Of a stretch of 47,378 nucleotides of DNA, positions 16,771-25,920 are shown in pieces. Location: the NCBI GenBank assembly GCA_902536925.1, contig CACAZL010000008.1, forward strand, positions 1 to 47,378, given 5' to 3'. The notes under the pieces are model-generated. The model saw nothing but the letters and a program-made list of their open reading frames with translations. It was not told the DNA's origin and did not search any database. This stretch comes from an uncultured Pelagibacteraceae bacterium (GTDB lineage: Bacteria > Pseudomonadota > Alphaproteobacteria > Pelagibacterales > Pelagibacteraceae). Made by a program: the position numbers and the translations under genes. Each line of letters starts with the position of its first letter. The first letter of the stretch is position 1.

Positions 16771-17820
16771 ATGAATAAATATTACACAAGAGCGTGTAAT
16801 TTTTATTTTGGATCGGTATCAAAAATAAACATTAAAAATAATAAATCAATTCCTCTTCATGGTAATACTAAAATATCTTTTGATAAAATAGAAATTATAG
16901 ACAGAAAAAAAAACAAAATTATTAATATTAAAGATATTAGAAAACTTTCAGCTAAATTAAAAAAAAAGGTTAATAAAGATTTAAAAAATATAAAAAAAAA
17001 GAAAATTTTTAAACAAATAAATTTAACTGATATCCCTATTTTGATGGGCGTAGTTAATTTAACTCCAGATAGTTTTTCAGATGGTGGCAAATATAATAAA
17101 AAAAATTTAGCGTTAAAACGTGTGAATAATTTATTATCAGATGGTGCAAACATAATAGATGTTGGTGGAGAGTCTACAAGACCAGGTGCGAAAGATATTA
17201 ATCCTAGAAAAGAATGGGATAGAATAAAATTTATTTTAAAAATTTTAAAAAATAAAAAATGTATTGTTTCATTAGATACTAGAAAAAGTTTTGTGATGAA
17301 AAATGCCTCCAAAATAAAATTAGATCTTATCAATGATGTATCTGGACTAAGTTATGATCCTGAGACTATAAATTTTTTAAAAAAAACAAAAAAACCTTTT
17401 GTTATTCATCATATGAAAGGAACACCAAAGAGCATGCAATTAAATCCAACATATAATAATGTGTTGCTTGATATTTATGATTTCTTTGAAAATAAATTAA
17501 AATACTTAAGAAACAAAGGTATTAAGCATAATAATATTATATTAGATCCAGGTATAGGGTTTGGAAAAAATTTGAAACATAATATTACTCTTTTAAAGAA
17601 TATTTCTATTTTTCATTCATTAGGCCTTCCTGTAATGTTAGGATTGTCTAGAAAAAGATTTATTAAGGATATCTCAAAAGAAAATGATACCAAAGAAAGG
17701 ATCGGTGGAACTGTATCTTCATGCATTCAAGCATATCTTCAAGGAGTTCAAATTCTAAGGGTTCATGATATTAAAGAAATTAATCAAGCATTTAAAGTAT
17801 TTAAAGAATTACAAAATTAA
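16771..17820 (+). CDS. folP: Dihydropteroate synthase with N-terminal extension
   Basis: This enzyme condenses p-aminobenzoate with the pterin pyrophosphate in folate synthesis. The catalytic TIM barrel begins around residue 89 with LMGVVNLTPDSFSDGG. It continues with the pterin loop DVGGESTRPGA, DLINDVSGL, the HHMKGTPKSMQ segment, DPGIGFGKN, and GLSRKRFI. The first 88 residues are a basic extension absent from the short Escherichia coli form. A similar N-terminal segment with an FG...LPL...F...E-I-I-R pattern is, from memory, common in alphaproteobacterial FolP, so it is probably not a fusion artefact. The gene starts 6 nt after ftsH and ends 2 nt before glmM, the usual ftsH-folP-glmM order. 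Confidence 0.94.
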   Translation: MNKYYTRACNFYFGSVSKINIKNNKSIPLHGNTKISFDKIEIIDRKKNKIINIKDIRKLSAKLKKKVNKDLKNIKKKKIFKQINLTDIPILMGVVNLTPDSFSDGGKYNKKNLALKRVNNLLSDGANIIDVGGESTRPGAKDINPRKEWDRIKFILKILKNKKCIVSLDTRKSFVMKNASKIKLDLINDVSGLSYDPETINFLKKTKKPFVIHHMKGTPKSMQLNPTYNNVLLDIYDFFENKLKYLRNKGIKHNNIILDPGIGFGKNLKHNITLLKNISIFHSLGLPVMLGLSRKRFIKDISKENDTKERIGGTVSSCIQAYLQGVQILRVHDIKEINQAFKVFKELQN

Positions 17821-17822
17821 AA

Positions 17823-19154
17823 ATGATTAAAAAATATTTTGGAACAGATGGAATTAGAGGAAAAGTTAATGGATCTAAAATAAATGGAGAAATGTTTTTC
17901 AAATTTGGCTTAGCAGCCGGAACATACTTCAAAAATTTAAAAAAGAGCAAACAAACAGCAATTATTGCAAAAGACACTAGATTATCAGGATATACGCTTG
18001 AACCAGCTTTAGTGTCTGGATTGGCATCAGCAGGAATGCATATTTATACTTTGGGACCTCTACCAACAAATGGTTTAGCGATGCTAACAAAAAAAATGAG
18101 AGCTAATATGGGTATAATGATTACTGCATCTCATAATCCATATCACGACAATGGATTGAAGTTATTTGGACCTGATGGACTTAAATTATCTGATAGAATT
18201 GAGAAGAAAATTGAAAAGCTAATTGATTCAAAGATTACTAAAAATCTATCAAAACCAATAAAATTAGGGAGAGTTAAAAGATTAGAGGATGCTAACGATA
18301 GTTATATTAAAATATTAAAACAAAATTTCCCATCCTCATTTAGTTTAAAAGGTATCAAAATTGCTTTAGATTGTGCCAACGGAGCTGGCTACAAAGCTGG
18401 TCCAGCTTTATTTAAATCATTAGGTGCTAAAGTATATGACACTGGCACATCTCCCAATGGTTTAAATATAAATCTTAAATCTGGATCTACCTACCCAAGT
18501 AAAATTTGTTATATGACAAAAAAAAATAAAGCTCATATAGGTATTTCATTGGATGGAGATGCTGACAGAATAATTGTCTGTGATGAAAATGGTAAGATTA
18601 TTGATGGAGATAAAATTCTTGCAATGTTAGGTGAGAGATGGAAAAGAAAAAAGATTTTAAAAGGAGGCGTCATCGGTACATTAATGTCAAATTATGGCTT
18701 AGAAAATTTTTTTAAAAACAATGGAATTAAATTTTTAAGATCAGATGTGGGAGATAGATATGTAAAAGAAAAAATGAAAAAAAATAAATTTAATTTAGGG
18801 GGGGAACAGTCTGGTCATATAATTCTTGGAAAGTTTGCGACAACTGGTGATGGGTTATTGGTTGCACTTGAAATCCTTTTCTCTTTAAGAAAAACAAAAA
18901 AAGCAAGTAAGCTTTTTAACAAATTTAAACCCACCCCTCAAATGTTAGAGAATGTAGAAGTTAAAGATAAATCAATTATTAATACTCCAAAATGCAAAAA
19001 AGCAATTAACAAAGCAAATAAAATAATTAAAAACAGAGGTAGAATTTTAGTTAGAAAATCTGGTACTGAACCAAAAATAAGAATTATGAGCGAATCAGAA
19101 GATTCAAATTTAAATAAACTGTGTGTTAATATAATTAAAAAATCTATTCAGTAA
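17823..19154 (+). CDS. glmM: Phosphoglucosamine mutase
   Basis: GlmM interconverts glucosamine 6-phosphate and glucosamine 1-phosphate on the way to UDP-GlcNAc, the precursor of peptidoglycan and lipid A. The 443 residues match the family. The opening is FGTDGIRGKVN. The phosphoserine loop is ITASHNPYHDNG with the catalytic serine at 103. The Mg2+ loop DGDADR has aspartates at 244, 246 and 248. The sugar-binding GGEQSGH segment and the C-terminal phosphate-binding VRKSGTEPKIRI are also present. GGEQSGH and the gene order favour GlmM over other phosphohexomutases. It is followed one base later by the TTG start of thiD. Confidence 0.97.
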   Translation: MIKKYFGTDGIRGKVNGSKINGEMFFKFGLAAGTYFKNLKKSKQTAIIAKDTRLSGYTLEPALVSGLASAGMHIYTLGPLPTNGLAMLTKKMRANMGIMITASHNPYHDNGLKLFGPDGLKLSDRIEKKIEKLIDSKITKNLSKPIKLGRVKRLEDANDSYIKILKQNFPSSFSLKGIKIALDCANGAGYKAGPALFKSLGAKVYDTGTSPNGLNINLKSGSTYPSKICYMTKKNKAHIGISLDGDADRIIVCDENGKIIDGDKILAMLGERWKRKKILKGGVIGTLMSNYGLENFFKNNGIKFLRSDVGDRYVKEKMKKNKFNLGGEQSGHIILGKFATTGDGLLVALEILFSLRKTKKASKLFNKFKPTPQMLENVEVKDKSIINTPKCKKAINKANKIIKNRGRILVRKSGTEPKIRIMSESEDSNLNKLCVNIIKKSIQ

Positions 19155-19155
19155 A

Positions 19156-19968
19156 TTGAAAATCAAATCTAAAATATTAATTATTGCAGGATCAGACTCC
19201 TCCGGAGGAGCAGGCATTCAAGCAGATATTAAAACAGTTACTTCTCTTGGTTCTTTTGCTATGACAGCAATTACCGCTGTTACTGCTCAGAATACTACGG
19301 GTGTTAAGTCTATAATATCAATGCCTATTAAGGAAATTTCCAATCAAATCGAATTTACTTCAAAAGATATTAAGCCAGACTCAGTAAAAATAGGAATGCT
19401 GCATTCTACTAAAGTTATAAACTCAGTTTTAAAATCTATAAAAAAATCAAATTTAAAAAAAATAATATTAGATCCTGTTATGGTAGCTAAAGGTGGAACT
19501 AAGCTTATTGATAATAAAGCTATTTTAGTTTTGAAAAAAAAACTAATAAAAAAAGTTGATTTAATAACACCAAATATTCATGAAGCAGAAATACTTACAA
19601 AAATTAAAGTTAAATCTATAACGGATATGAAAATTGCTGCTAAAATATTATTAGATTTCGGTGCTAAGAATGTTTTAATTAAAGGTGGTCATTTAAGATC
19701 TAAAAACTTAAAAGATATTTTTGTAAATAAAAAAGAAATTGCAATATTTGTTAACAAAAAAATTGATACAAAAAATACTCACGGAACTGGATGTACATTA
19801 TCAAGTGCAATTGCAACATTTTATGGATGTGGAAAAACTCTAAAGAAATCTTGTGAGTTAGGTATTAGATATGTAAACAATGCCATTAAAACTAGACCAA
19901 ACTTTGGAAAAGGAAATGGACCAATTAACCATTTAAATAGTTTTACTATAGAAAAGAAATTTAGATGA
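19156..19968 (+). CDS. thiD: Hydroxymethylpyrimidine (phosphate) kinase
   Basis: ThiD phosphorylates HMP and HMP-phosphate to the pyrophosphate used for thiamine synthesis. The 270-residue ribokinase-fold protein shows [19 protein letters not shown] near the start, DPVMVAKGG mid-protein, [15 protein letters not shown], and the anion-hole/catalytic motif [13 protein letters not shown] near the end. The initiation codon is TTG at 19156, one base after the glmM stop. It is favoured because the conserved first beta strand starts only six residues later and there is no ATG in range. The stop overlaps purA by 4 nt (ATGA). A thiE-like fragment lies at the far left of the window. Whether the cell makes HMP or imports it cannot be judged here. 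Confidence 0.94.
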   Translation: MKIKSKILIIAGSDSSGGAGIQADIKTVTSLGSFAMTAITAVTAQNTTGVKSIISMPIKEISNQIEFTSKDIKPDSVKIGMLHSTKVINSVLKSIKKSNLKKIILDPVMVAKGGTKLIDNKAILVLKKKLIKKVDLITPNIHEAEILTKIKVKSITDMKIAAKILLDFGAKNVLIKGGHLRSKNLKDIFVNKKEIAIFVNKKIDTKNTHGTGCTLSSAIATFYGCGKTLKKSCELGIRYVNNAIKTRPNFGKGNGPINHLNSFTIEKKFR

Positions 19969-21254
19969 ATAATGTAGTTGTTGTTGGATCGCAGTGGGGA
20001 GACGAAGGAAAAGGTAAGATAGTTGATTGGTTATCAAGCGAAGCAGACGTAGTTGTAAGATTCCAAGGAGGACATAATGCTGGTCATACCTTAGTCATAG
20101 ATGGTGTTACTTATAAACTGAGATTATTACCATCTGGGATTGTCAGAAAAAATAAAATTTCTATTATAGGTAATGGAGTTGTAGTAGATCCATGGGCGCT
20201 GCTAGATGAAATCGAGGAAGCTAAATCTAAAGCTGTAGAAATCAATGAAAATAATCTGATTTTATCCGAGGGTGCCACACTAATTTTACCATTTCATAGA
20301 GAGATGGATGAAATAAGGGAAGACTCTGCTGGTAAATCAAAAATTGGAACTACAAGAAGAGGAATTGGTCCAGCTTATGAAGATAAAGTCGGACGAAGAT
20401 CTATAAGAGTAATGGACCTTGCATCCAAAAAAAATCTAGAAAATAGATTAGCTGTGGTTTTAGAACATCATAATGCAATCCGAAAGGGATTGGGTAAATC
20501 AATATATGAAAAAGATAAACTAGTTGAGGACTTATTAAAAATAGCTCCAAATATTTTAAAATATTCAGCTCCTGTTTGGAGAAAGATAGATCAATTTAAA
20601 TCAGAAAATAAAAAAATATTATTTGAAGGAGCTCAAGGAATATTACTTGATGTGGATCATGGGACATATCCATATGTAACTTCATCTAATACAGTAGCAG
20701 CTTCAGCAGCAACAGGATCTGGATGCGGTCCAAATTCAATAAACTATGTGTTAGGAATTACAAAAGCATATACTACAAGGGTAGGTGAAGGACCTTTCCC
20801 AACAGAATTAACAGATGATATTGGTAATCATTTAGGTGAAAAGGGACATGAATTTGGAACTGTAACTAGTAGAAAAAGAAGATGTGGCTGGTTTGATGGA
20901 GTTCTAGTTAGACAAACTATAAAGATCTCAGGCATTAATGGTATAGCATTAACAAAATTAGATGTATTAGATGAACTTGATGAAATAAATCTTTGCGTGG
21001 CATATAAGCTAAATGGCAAAGAAATAGATTATTTTCCTGCTGCCGTAGAAGATCAGTTAAATGTCAAACCAGTTTATAAAACATTCAAAGGTTGGAAATC
21101 TAATACACAAGGAATTAAAAAATTTGATGATTTACCTAATAATGCTAAGATTTATGTAAAAGCTGTTGAAGACTTCATTGAGACAAAAATATCAAGTATT
21201 TCAACAAGTCCAGAGAGAGAAGATACCATCCTCTTAATAGATCCATTTAATTAA
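19965..21254 (+). CDS. purA: Adenylosuccinate synthetase
   Basis: PurA condenses IMP and aspartate using GTP, the first committed step to AMP. The 429 residues are full length. Signatures are [16 protein letters not shown] (8-23) with the catalytic aspartate and GTP P-loop-like region, GHNAGHT with the catalytic histidine, [39 protein letters not shown], and the aspartate loop [13 protein letters not shown]. The ATG sits in a 4-nt overlap with thiD. The gene ends the long tilS-to-purA run of plus-strand genes, and a 48-nt gap follows before the autotransporter. Confidence 0.98.
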   Translation: MNNVVVVGSQWGDEGKGKIVDWLSSEADVVVRFQGGHNAGHTLVIDGVTYKLRLLPSGIVRKNKISIIGNGVVVDPWALLDEIEEAKSKAVEINENNLILSEGATLILPFHREMDEIREDSAGKSKIGTTRRGIGPAYEDKVGRRSIRVMDLASKKNLENRLAVVLEHHNAIRKGLGKSIYEKDKLVEDLLKIAPNILKYSAPVWRKIDQFKSENKKILFEGAQGILLDVDHGTYPYVTSSNTVAASAATGSGCGPNSINYVLGITKAYTTRVGEGPFPTELTDDIGNHLGEKGHEFGTVTSRKRRCGWFDGVLVRQTIKISGINGIALTKLDVLDELDEINLCVAYKLNGKEIDYFPAAVEDQLNVKPVYKTFKGWKSNTQGIKKFDDLPNNAKIYVKAVEDFIETKISSISTSPEREDTILLIDPFN

Positions 21255-21267
21255 TATTAGAATTAAT

Positions 21268-21296
21268 TTAACTAACTATAAAATCCATCATATACT
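21268..21296 (+). promoter_or_regulatory. Candidate promoter of the autotransporter gene
   Basis: TTAACT at 21268-21273 and TATACT at 21291-21296 have the optimal 17-nt spacing, in the 48-nt gap after purA. Transcription would begin at about 21303, the first base of the proposed ATG, so the mRNA could be leaderless. This is AT-rich sequence, so chance matches are common. Confidence 0.3.
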
Positions 21297-21302
21297 AATA
21301 AT

Positions 21303-23108
21303 ATGATCAATAAATATATTCACATATTTATTTTTTTTTTTGTTATTTTAGTCAATCCTAAGCATGTATACGCTGTTGATTTATCATCAACTACTCCTGC
21401 AGATAATGCAACACAGATTGCAGTGAATACTGGAATAGAACTTGTGTGGCTAGCGTCAGGGTCTGTATCAGCAAATAACGGAAATGTAATTTTAAAAAAA
21501 ACATCAGATAACAGTACTGTTGAAACCTTTTCAACTAATGGAATGTTTTTAGCTGTGAGTTTGTCCGCTCCAGCAACAGTTACAGCTACATTTGCTTTAT
21601 CATCAAATTTAGATGAGGATACTGAATATTATATCCTAGTAGATAGTGCAGCATTTAATAATTTTGATGGTATTTCAAGTAAAACAGAATTAAATTTTAA
21701 AACAGTAGATAATAATAATCCTACTTTAACATCTACTTCGCCATCTGATGATGCATCTAATGTTAGTGTATCATCAAATATAGTTTTTACATTTAATGAA
21801 GTTGTAGATGCCGAAAGTGGAAATATCGATATAATAAATACATCAACAGGCGAAGCGATAGAGATTGATGTAACAGGATCTTTATTATCTGGAAGTGGAA
21901 CAACTGAAATTACTATTAATCCATCATCTGACTTAGAAAATGACACATCCTATCATGTAAAAATAGATTCAACCGCATTTGATGATACAGTTGGAAATTC
22001 TTATGCTGGTATTTCAAACACAACAACTTTAAATTTTACTACCGCAAAAGGTCAAATTTTTAATGATACTGTAAAAACTTTAATAAAAAATCAAACAACA
22101 GCTTCAATTCAATCAATGACACAGTCATTAAATAGAGTAAATAGCCGCTTAAATTTTATAAGACCAATTCAAAATAGTAACACTTCAAGAAATAAAATAG
22201 CATTAAATTTTAATGACCCATACGCAAACAAAATAGTTGATGCTTTAACAACTAACTTAACAAAATATGAAAAAAAAGAGAGAAAATTTGCTTTTTGGAG
22301 TGAAGGTAACCTTTCTTTTGGTAGAATAAACAACAAAGGTAAAGACTTAGGTCAGGATCTTACCACCAAGGGTTTGACGGTAGGATTTGATAAAAAAATT
22401 AAAGATCTAAAAACTATAGGTTTAGCATTAAATCAATCTGATCAAGAAACTCAAATTGGAAGTAATGATGCACATATGCATGCAACAGCAAAATCTTTAT
22501 TAATATATGGAAGCAACCAATTTTTTGAAAATCGATATTTCGAGGCTGCCATTGGACTTGGAGAAACAGAAATCGATATCAATAGAAAAGTATCTGGAGG
22601 AAATAATAAAGGACTAAGAGATGGAAAACAATTATTTGGAAGCTTTACTTATTTGTACGAACCATTAGAGCAAAAAGAAAATAAAAACTTAAATTATTAT
22701 TCTAGGATAGATTTGGGATATACTATATTAGACGATTATATTGAAAGTGGTGATGGTGATTCAATTAATTACAATGATCAAAATATAAAAAGTTCGTCAT
22801 TATCTTTTGGATTTAATTTTTCAAATATATTAGAGATAGATCAAGGATTTATTACTCCTTTAATACAGTTTGAAATTGGTAAAAATAAAACAATAAATTC
22901 ACTATCAGAAGCTTATTATGTAAATGATTCTTCAACTATTTATGCTAATGCAATATCTGATCAAAATACATCACATGCAAAACTAACCCTTGGAATAGGG
23001 GCTACGTTGCAAGATGGTTTAAATATAAGTTTCATGGTCGATCATTATAGAAATGATAACGAAGCATTTAATACCAATTTAACTGCAAATATTAGAAAAG
23101 AATTTTAA
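21303..23108 (+). CDS. Secreted Ig-like domain protein with C-terminal autotransporter-type beta barrel
   Basis: A 601-residue surface protein. Residues 1-24 form a signal peptide (hydrophobic core IFIFFFVILV, cleavage near VYA-VDL). Two repeats of about 100 residues follow (roughly 27-120 and 125-225). Each opens with a TPADNATQIAVNTGIEL or SPSDDASNVSVSSNIVF type segment and closes with DSAAFNN..G...T.LNFKT or DSTAFDD..G.....T.LNFTT. This is the pattern of bacterial Ig-like (SbsA/Big_5 type) domains. A linker (about 226-315) leads to a barrel-like region (about 320-601) of alternating strands, beginning with FAFWSEGNLSFGRI and ending in a terminal phenylalanine as outer-membrane proteins do. 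This suggests type V secretion with a small adhesive passenger. Ligand and role are unknown. It is the one gene here with no housekeeping assignment. Confidence 0.8.
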   Translation: MINKYIHIFIFFFVILVNPKHVYAVDLSSTTPADNATQIAVNTGIELVWLASGSVSANNGNVILKKTSDNSTVETFSTNGMFLAVSLSAPATVTATFALSSNLDEDTEYYILVDSAAFNNFDGISSKTELNFKTVDNNNPTLTSTSPSDDASNVSVSSNIVFTFNEVVDAESGNIDIINTSTGEAIEIDVTGSLLSGSGTTEITINPSSDLENDTSYHVKIDSTAFDDTVGNSYAGISNTTTLNFTTAKGQIFNDTVKTLIKNQTTASIQSMTQSLNRVNSRLNFIRPIQNSNTSRNKIALNFNDPYANKIVDALTTNLTKYEKKERKFAFWSEGNLSFGRINNKGKDLGQDLTTKGLTVGFDKKIKDLKTIGLALNQSDQETQIGSNDAHMHATAKSLLIYGSNQFFENRYFEAAIGLGETEIDINRKVSGGNNKGLRDGKQLFGSFTYLYEPLEQKENKNLNYYSRIDLGYTILDDYIESGDGDSINYNDQNIKSSSLSFGFNFSNILEIDQGFITPLIQFEIGKNKTINSLSEAYYVNDSSTIYANAISDQNTSHAKLTLGIGATLQDGLNISFMVDHYRNDNEAFNTNLTANIRKEF

Positions 23109-23113
23109 TAAGC

Positions 23114-24004
23114 TTAATTAGCTGGTAATAGATTTTTTGATTTAGCAGAGTTCAGCATATGTTTTTGAAGTTTTTCAAAAGCTTTATTTTCAATTTGTCT
23201 TATTCTTTCTCTGCTTATTTTGAATTTCTTACTTAAGTCCTCTAAAGTTATTGGATCATCTGTCAATCTTCTAGAGTAAAGGATTTCTTTTTCTCTTTCA
23301 TTTAAAATTTTAATAGAATCCTGAAGAAGATCTTTTCGTTGTTCCATTTCTTCATTTTGTGCAAATTTAAGTTCTTGATCCATATCATTATCCACAACCC
23401 AATCTTGCCATTCATCACCGTCTTCCCCAATTGGTGCATTTAATGACTGCTCTTTTCCTGAAAGCCTTCTATTCATAGATACTACTTCTTGTTCACTAAC
23501 ATCTAATCTGTTTGCTATATCTTTTACGTGTTCATCACGTAAGTCACCCTCAGTTCTAGGTGCAATTTGATTTTTTAACTTCTTCAAGTTGAAAAAAAGT
23601 TTCTTCTGAGCTGTTGTAGTACCAATTTTTACTAAGCTCCATGATCTTAAAATATATTCTTGGATAGAAGCTTTAATCCACCACATTGCATAAGTTGCAA
23701 GTCTAAAACCTTTTTCCGGTTCAAATTTTTTAACAGCTTGCATTAAACCTACGTTACCTTCCGAAATCATTTCATTAAGAGGCAAACCATAGCCTTTGTA
23801 ACCCATCGCTATTTTAGCAACTAGTCTTAAATGACTTGTAACAAGTTTTTCAGCTGATTTTACATTTCCTGTAGTTTGCCAATTTTTAGCAAGCATGTAT
23901 TCTTCTTCTGCATCTAGCATAGGGAATTTTTTTATCTGAGCTAGATAAGCTGCTAAGCCACCTTCATTCGAAAGCGTAGGCAAGTTGTAAGTATTATTAC
24001 TCAT
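23114..24004 (-). CDS. rpoH: RNA polymerase heat-shock sigma factor RpoH
   Basis: Sigma-32 directs transcription of chaperone and protease genes. The 296 residues show region 1.2/2.1 (AYLAQIKKFPMLDAEEEYML) and region 2 with the -10 binding segment GFRLATYAMWWIKASIQEYI. The RpoH box QKKLFFNLKKLK is the feature that separates RpoH from RpoD. Region 4 ends with an ISRERIRQIENKAFEKLQ helix-turn-helix. It converges with the autotransporter gene (5-nt gap) and lies 43 nt upstream of the end of rluD. A weak TTGTAA-16 nt-TACATA pair (24037-24042 and 24015-24020 on this strand) could be its own promoter. Confidence 0.96.
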   Translation of the reverse strand: MSNNTYNLPTLSNEGGLAAYLAQIKKFPMLDAEEEYMLAKNWQTTGNVKSAEKLVTSHLRLVAKIAMGYKGYGLPLNEMISEGNVGLMQAVKKFEPEKGFRLATYAMWWIKASIQEYILRSWSLVKIGTTTAQKKLFFNLKKLKNQIAPRTEGDLRDEHVKDIANRLDVSEQEVVSMNRRLSGKEQSLNAPIGEDGDEWQDWVVDNDMDQELKFAQNEEMEQRKDLLQDSIKILNEREKEILYSRRLTDDPITLEDLSKKFKISRERIRQIENKAFEKLQKHMLNSAKSKNLLPAN

Positions 24005-24047
24005 CGAAAGTATTTATGTAATAGAGAAATTTTTTTTTACAATCGTT

Positions 24048-25028
24048 TTATTTACTTAATTTTCTTAGTTTTTTTAGGATATCACTTAACTCCTTTGGTA
24101 TATTTGATGAAAATTCTAGTCTTTCCTTTGTCCTAGGATGCTCAAAACCTAACTGTTTTGCATGTAAAAATTGTCTATCTAGATTTAAAATTTTATCATT
24201 AAGATCTTCATCAATATTTTTAAATTTTTTAAATTTCTTTTTATATTTTTTATCACCAAGAATATTATTACCTTTGTATGACATATGAACTCTTATTTGA
24301 TGAGTTCTCCCAGTTTCTAACTTACATTGTATAAAACTAAAAGTTGGAACTTTATCATTCTCAAAAAGCTCTAAAGTTTCGTAATGTGTAATTGCTTTTT
24401 TACCTTTGCTAGATGATACTTCCATCATTTGTCTGTTTTTTGAACTTCTAGTTATGAATGTTTCAATTGTTCCTTTTTGAGGTCTTAATTTTCCCCATAT
24501 TAAGGTTTGATAAACTCTAGTTATAGAATGTTCAGAGAATTGAATTGATAATTTTTCATGAGTTGAATTATTTTTTGCAATTACAATTAATCCGGATGTA
24601 TCTTTATCAATTCTATGAACTATACCAGGTCTAAGTTCATCTCCAAAATCAGATAAATTTTTACTATTGTAATTCATTAGTGCGTTTACTATTGTGTTAT
24701 CATAATTACCAACACCAGGATGCATCGAGATTCCAGAAGGCTTGTCAATTACTATTAAGTCTTCATCTTCATAAATTATATTTAATTTAAACTCGTAGGG
24801 TTTTAAGCTTTGTTTTTTAGGTTCAACAATTTCAAGTTCAATTTTGTCATTTAATTTAGTTTTAATTGAAGGGTCTTTAACTATACTCTCATTAATTTTT
24901 AATTTACTATCTAATATTAAATTTTTTACTCTAGTTCTGCTCAAGCTTTTATCATGATTTGCTAATATCATGTCTACTCTCTTGTTATTATCGTCTTCTT
25001 TAACAATAAAATTAATGATATTTTTCAT
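24048..25028 (-). CDS. rluD: 23S rRNA pseudouridine synthase, RluD-type
   Basis: RluD-type enzymes make pseudouridines in helix 69 of 23S rRNA, important for subunit association. The 326 residues start with an S4 RNA-binding domain (about 14-75, SLSRTRVKNLILDSKLKIN). The RsuA/RluA catalytic domain follows: the DKPSGISMHPG segment near 95, and the catalytic HRIDKDTSGL with Asp141. The tail contains TGRTHQIRVHMSYKGN and AKQLGFEHP. RluC and RluA share the fold, and the S4 domain plus full length favour RluC/RluD. Association with rpoH downstream is common in alphaproteobacteria. Upstream lies tRNA-Arg on the other strand, only 23 nt from the start codon. Confidence 0.91.
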   Translation of the reverse strand: MKNIINFIVKEDDNNKRVDMILANHDKSLSRTRVKNLILDSKLKINESIVKDPSIKTKLNDKIELEIVEPKKQSLKPYEFKLNIIYEDEDLIVIDKPSGISMHPGVGNYDNTIVNALMNYNSKNLSDFGDELRPGIVHRIDKDTSGLIVIAKNNSTHEKLSIQFSEHSITRVYQTLIWGKLRPQKGTIETFITRSSKNRQMMEVSSSKGKKAITHYETLELFENDKVPTFSFIQCKLETGRTHQIRVHMSYKGNNILGDKKYKKKFKKFKNIDEDLNDKILNLDRQFLHAKQLGFEHPRTKERLEFSSNIPKELSDILKKLRKLSK

Positions 25029-25051
25029 AAATTATTATATTAAATTAGTAT

Positions 25052-25128
25052 GCGTTCGTAGCTCAACTGGATAGAGCGCCAGATTTCGGCTCTGGAGGTT
25101 CAGGGTTCGACTCCTTGCGGGCGCACCA
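25052..25128 (+). tRNA. tRNA-Arg(UCG)
   Basis: A 77-nt cloverleaf. The acceptor arms GCGTTCG and CGGGCGC pair in all seven positions with G-U pairs included. The D stem is GCTC/GAGC. The anticodon stem CCAGA/TCTGG encloses loop TTTCGGC, giving anticodon TCG. The T stem is CAGGG/CCTTG around TTCGACT. CCA is encoded. It lies head-on to the ABC permease gene, whose stop codon begins on the base after the CCA. Confidence 0.96.
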
Positions 25129-25920
25129 CTATTCACCCATATTAATAAGCGTTCCTTTATTTTTTGCGACATTGAATGAATAATAGAATAATATAATCGA
25201 TAATACAAAGTAAACCCCATTCCACAAAAATGCATAATAAATATTTTGAATATTTACAGTTTGATTAATTAAAATATTTCTTGCCTCTTCAAAAATATAT
25301 ACCAACGGTAATAAGTAAGCTATTTTCTGAAAAAGCTCTGGCAATATTTCAATTGGATAATATATGCACCCAAAGGGTGCTAATAGAAACATTGTAGACC
25401 ATGCTATATTTTCAAAAGACGGTCCGTATCTCAATAGACCAGCTGATACTAGGATGCCAAGTGTTATTCCAAATAAATACAGGCTTAAAAATAGAAAGAA
25501 TAAAAATATTCCTAAATCTAAAATAGAAATACCAAACAATGGAGAAGTTAAAAGTACAGCTGGTATTAAACCTATAAGAGCTCTTATTAAAGCTGTAGCA
25601 ACAAGTGAAGTTAATATTTCACCAATTTTCATTGGCGCAATAAATAAATTTGTGAAGTTTCTACTCCAAATCTCTTCAAGAAATAGCATATTAAATCCAA
25701 TGCTTGTTCTAAAAAGAAAATCATAAAGGATTGCGCATGTTAATATAACTCCTACTGCATTATTATAATATGTTGTATGTGTAGCAAAAAAATTTGAAAT
25801 AAATCCCCACAAAGTAATTTGAATAGTTGGCCAATAAACAAGATCCAAAACCCTTGGGAAAGATCTTGTAATTAAATAAAAATGTCTTAAAAAAAGACCA
25901 TACATTCTAGTTAAGCTCAT
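25129..25920 (-). CDS. ABC-2 type transporter permease
   Basis: A 263-residue integral membrane protein with about six hydrophobic segments. These include WPTIQITLWGFISNFF, a helix around NAVGVILTCAILYDFLF, and the later clusters IRALIGLIPAVLL, LGIFLFFLFLSLYLFGITL, FLLAPFGCIYYP and FVLSIILFYYSF. The overall form, with the proline-containing FGCIYYPIEILPE loop before the last helices, is that of ABC-2 exporters of polysaccharide, lipid or drug type. The start overlaps the preceding ATPase gene by 14 nt, so the two form one transporter. Substrate is not inferable. The stop codon touches the 3' end of the opposing tRNA-Arg. Confidence 0.9.
   Translation of the reverse strand: MSLTRMYGLFLRHFYLITRSFPRVLDLVYWPTIQITLWGFISNFFATHTTYYNNAVGVILTCAILYDFLFRTSIGFNMLFLEEIWSRNFTNLFIAPMKIGEILTSLVATALIRALIGLIPAVLLTSPLFGISILDLGIFLFFLFLSLYLFGITLGILVSAGLLRYGPSFENIAWSTMFLLAPFGCIYYPIEILPELFQKIAYLLPLVYIFEEARNILINQTVNIQNIYYAFLWNGVYFVLSIILFYYSFNVAKNKGTLINMGE

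Noticed and set aside
16771-17034. N-terminal extension of FolP as a novel fused domain
   Set aside because: A similar extension pattern is, as I recall, usual in alphaproteobacterial FolP, so it is noted in the annotation but not claimed as new.
16857-17333. 158-codon open frame antisense to folP
   Set aside because: Its phenylalanine/leucine-rich text is the complement of lysine-rich coding sequence in folP; folP has full family motifs.
25035-25235. Open frame antisense to tRNA-Arg
   Set aside because: Most of it is the complement of the tRNA and the permease 3' end; such frames over tRNA genes are a common false call.
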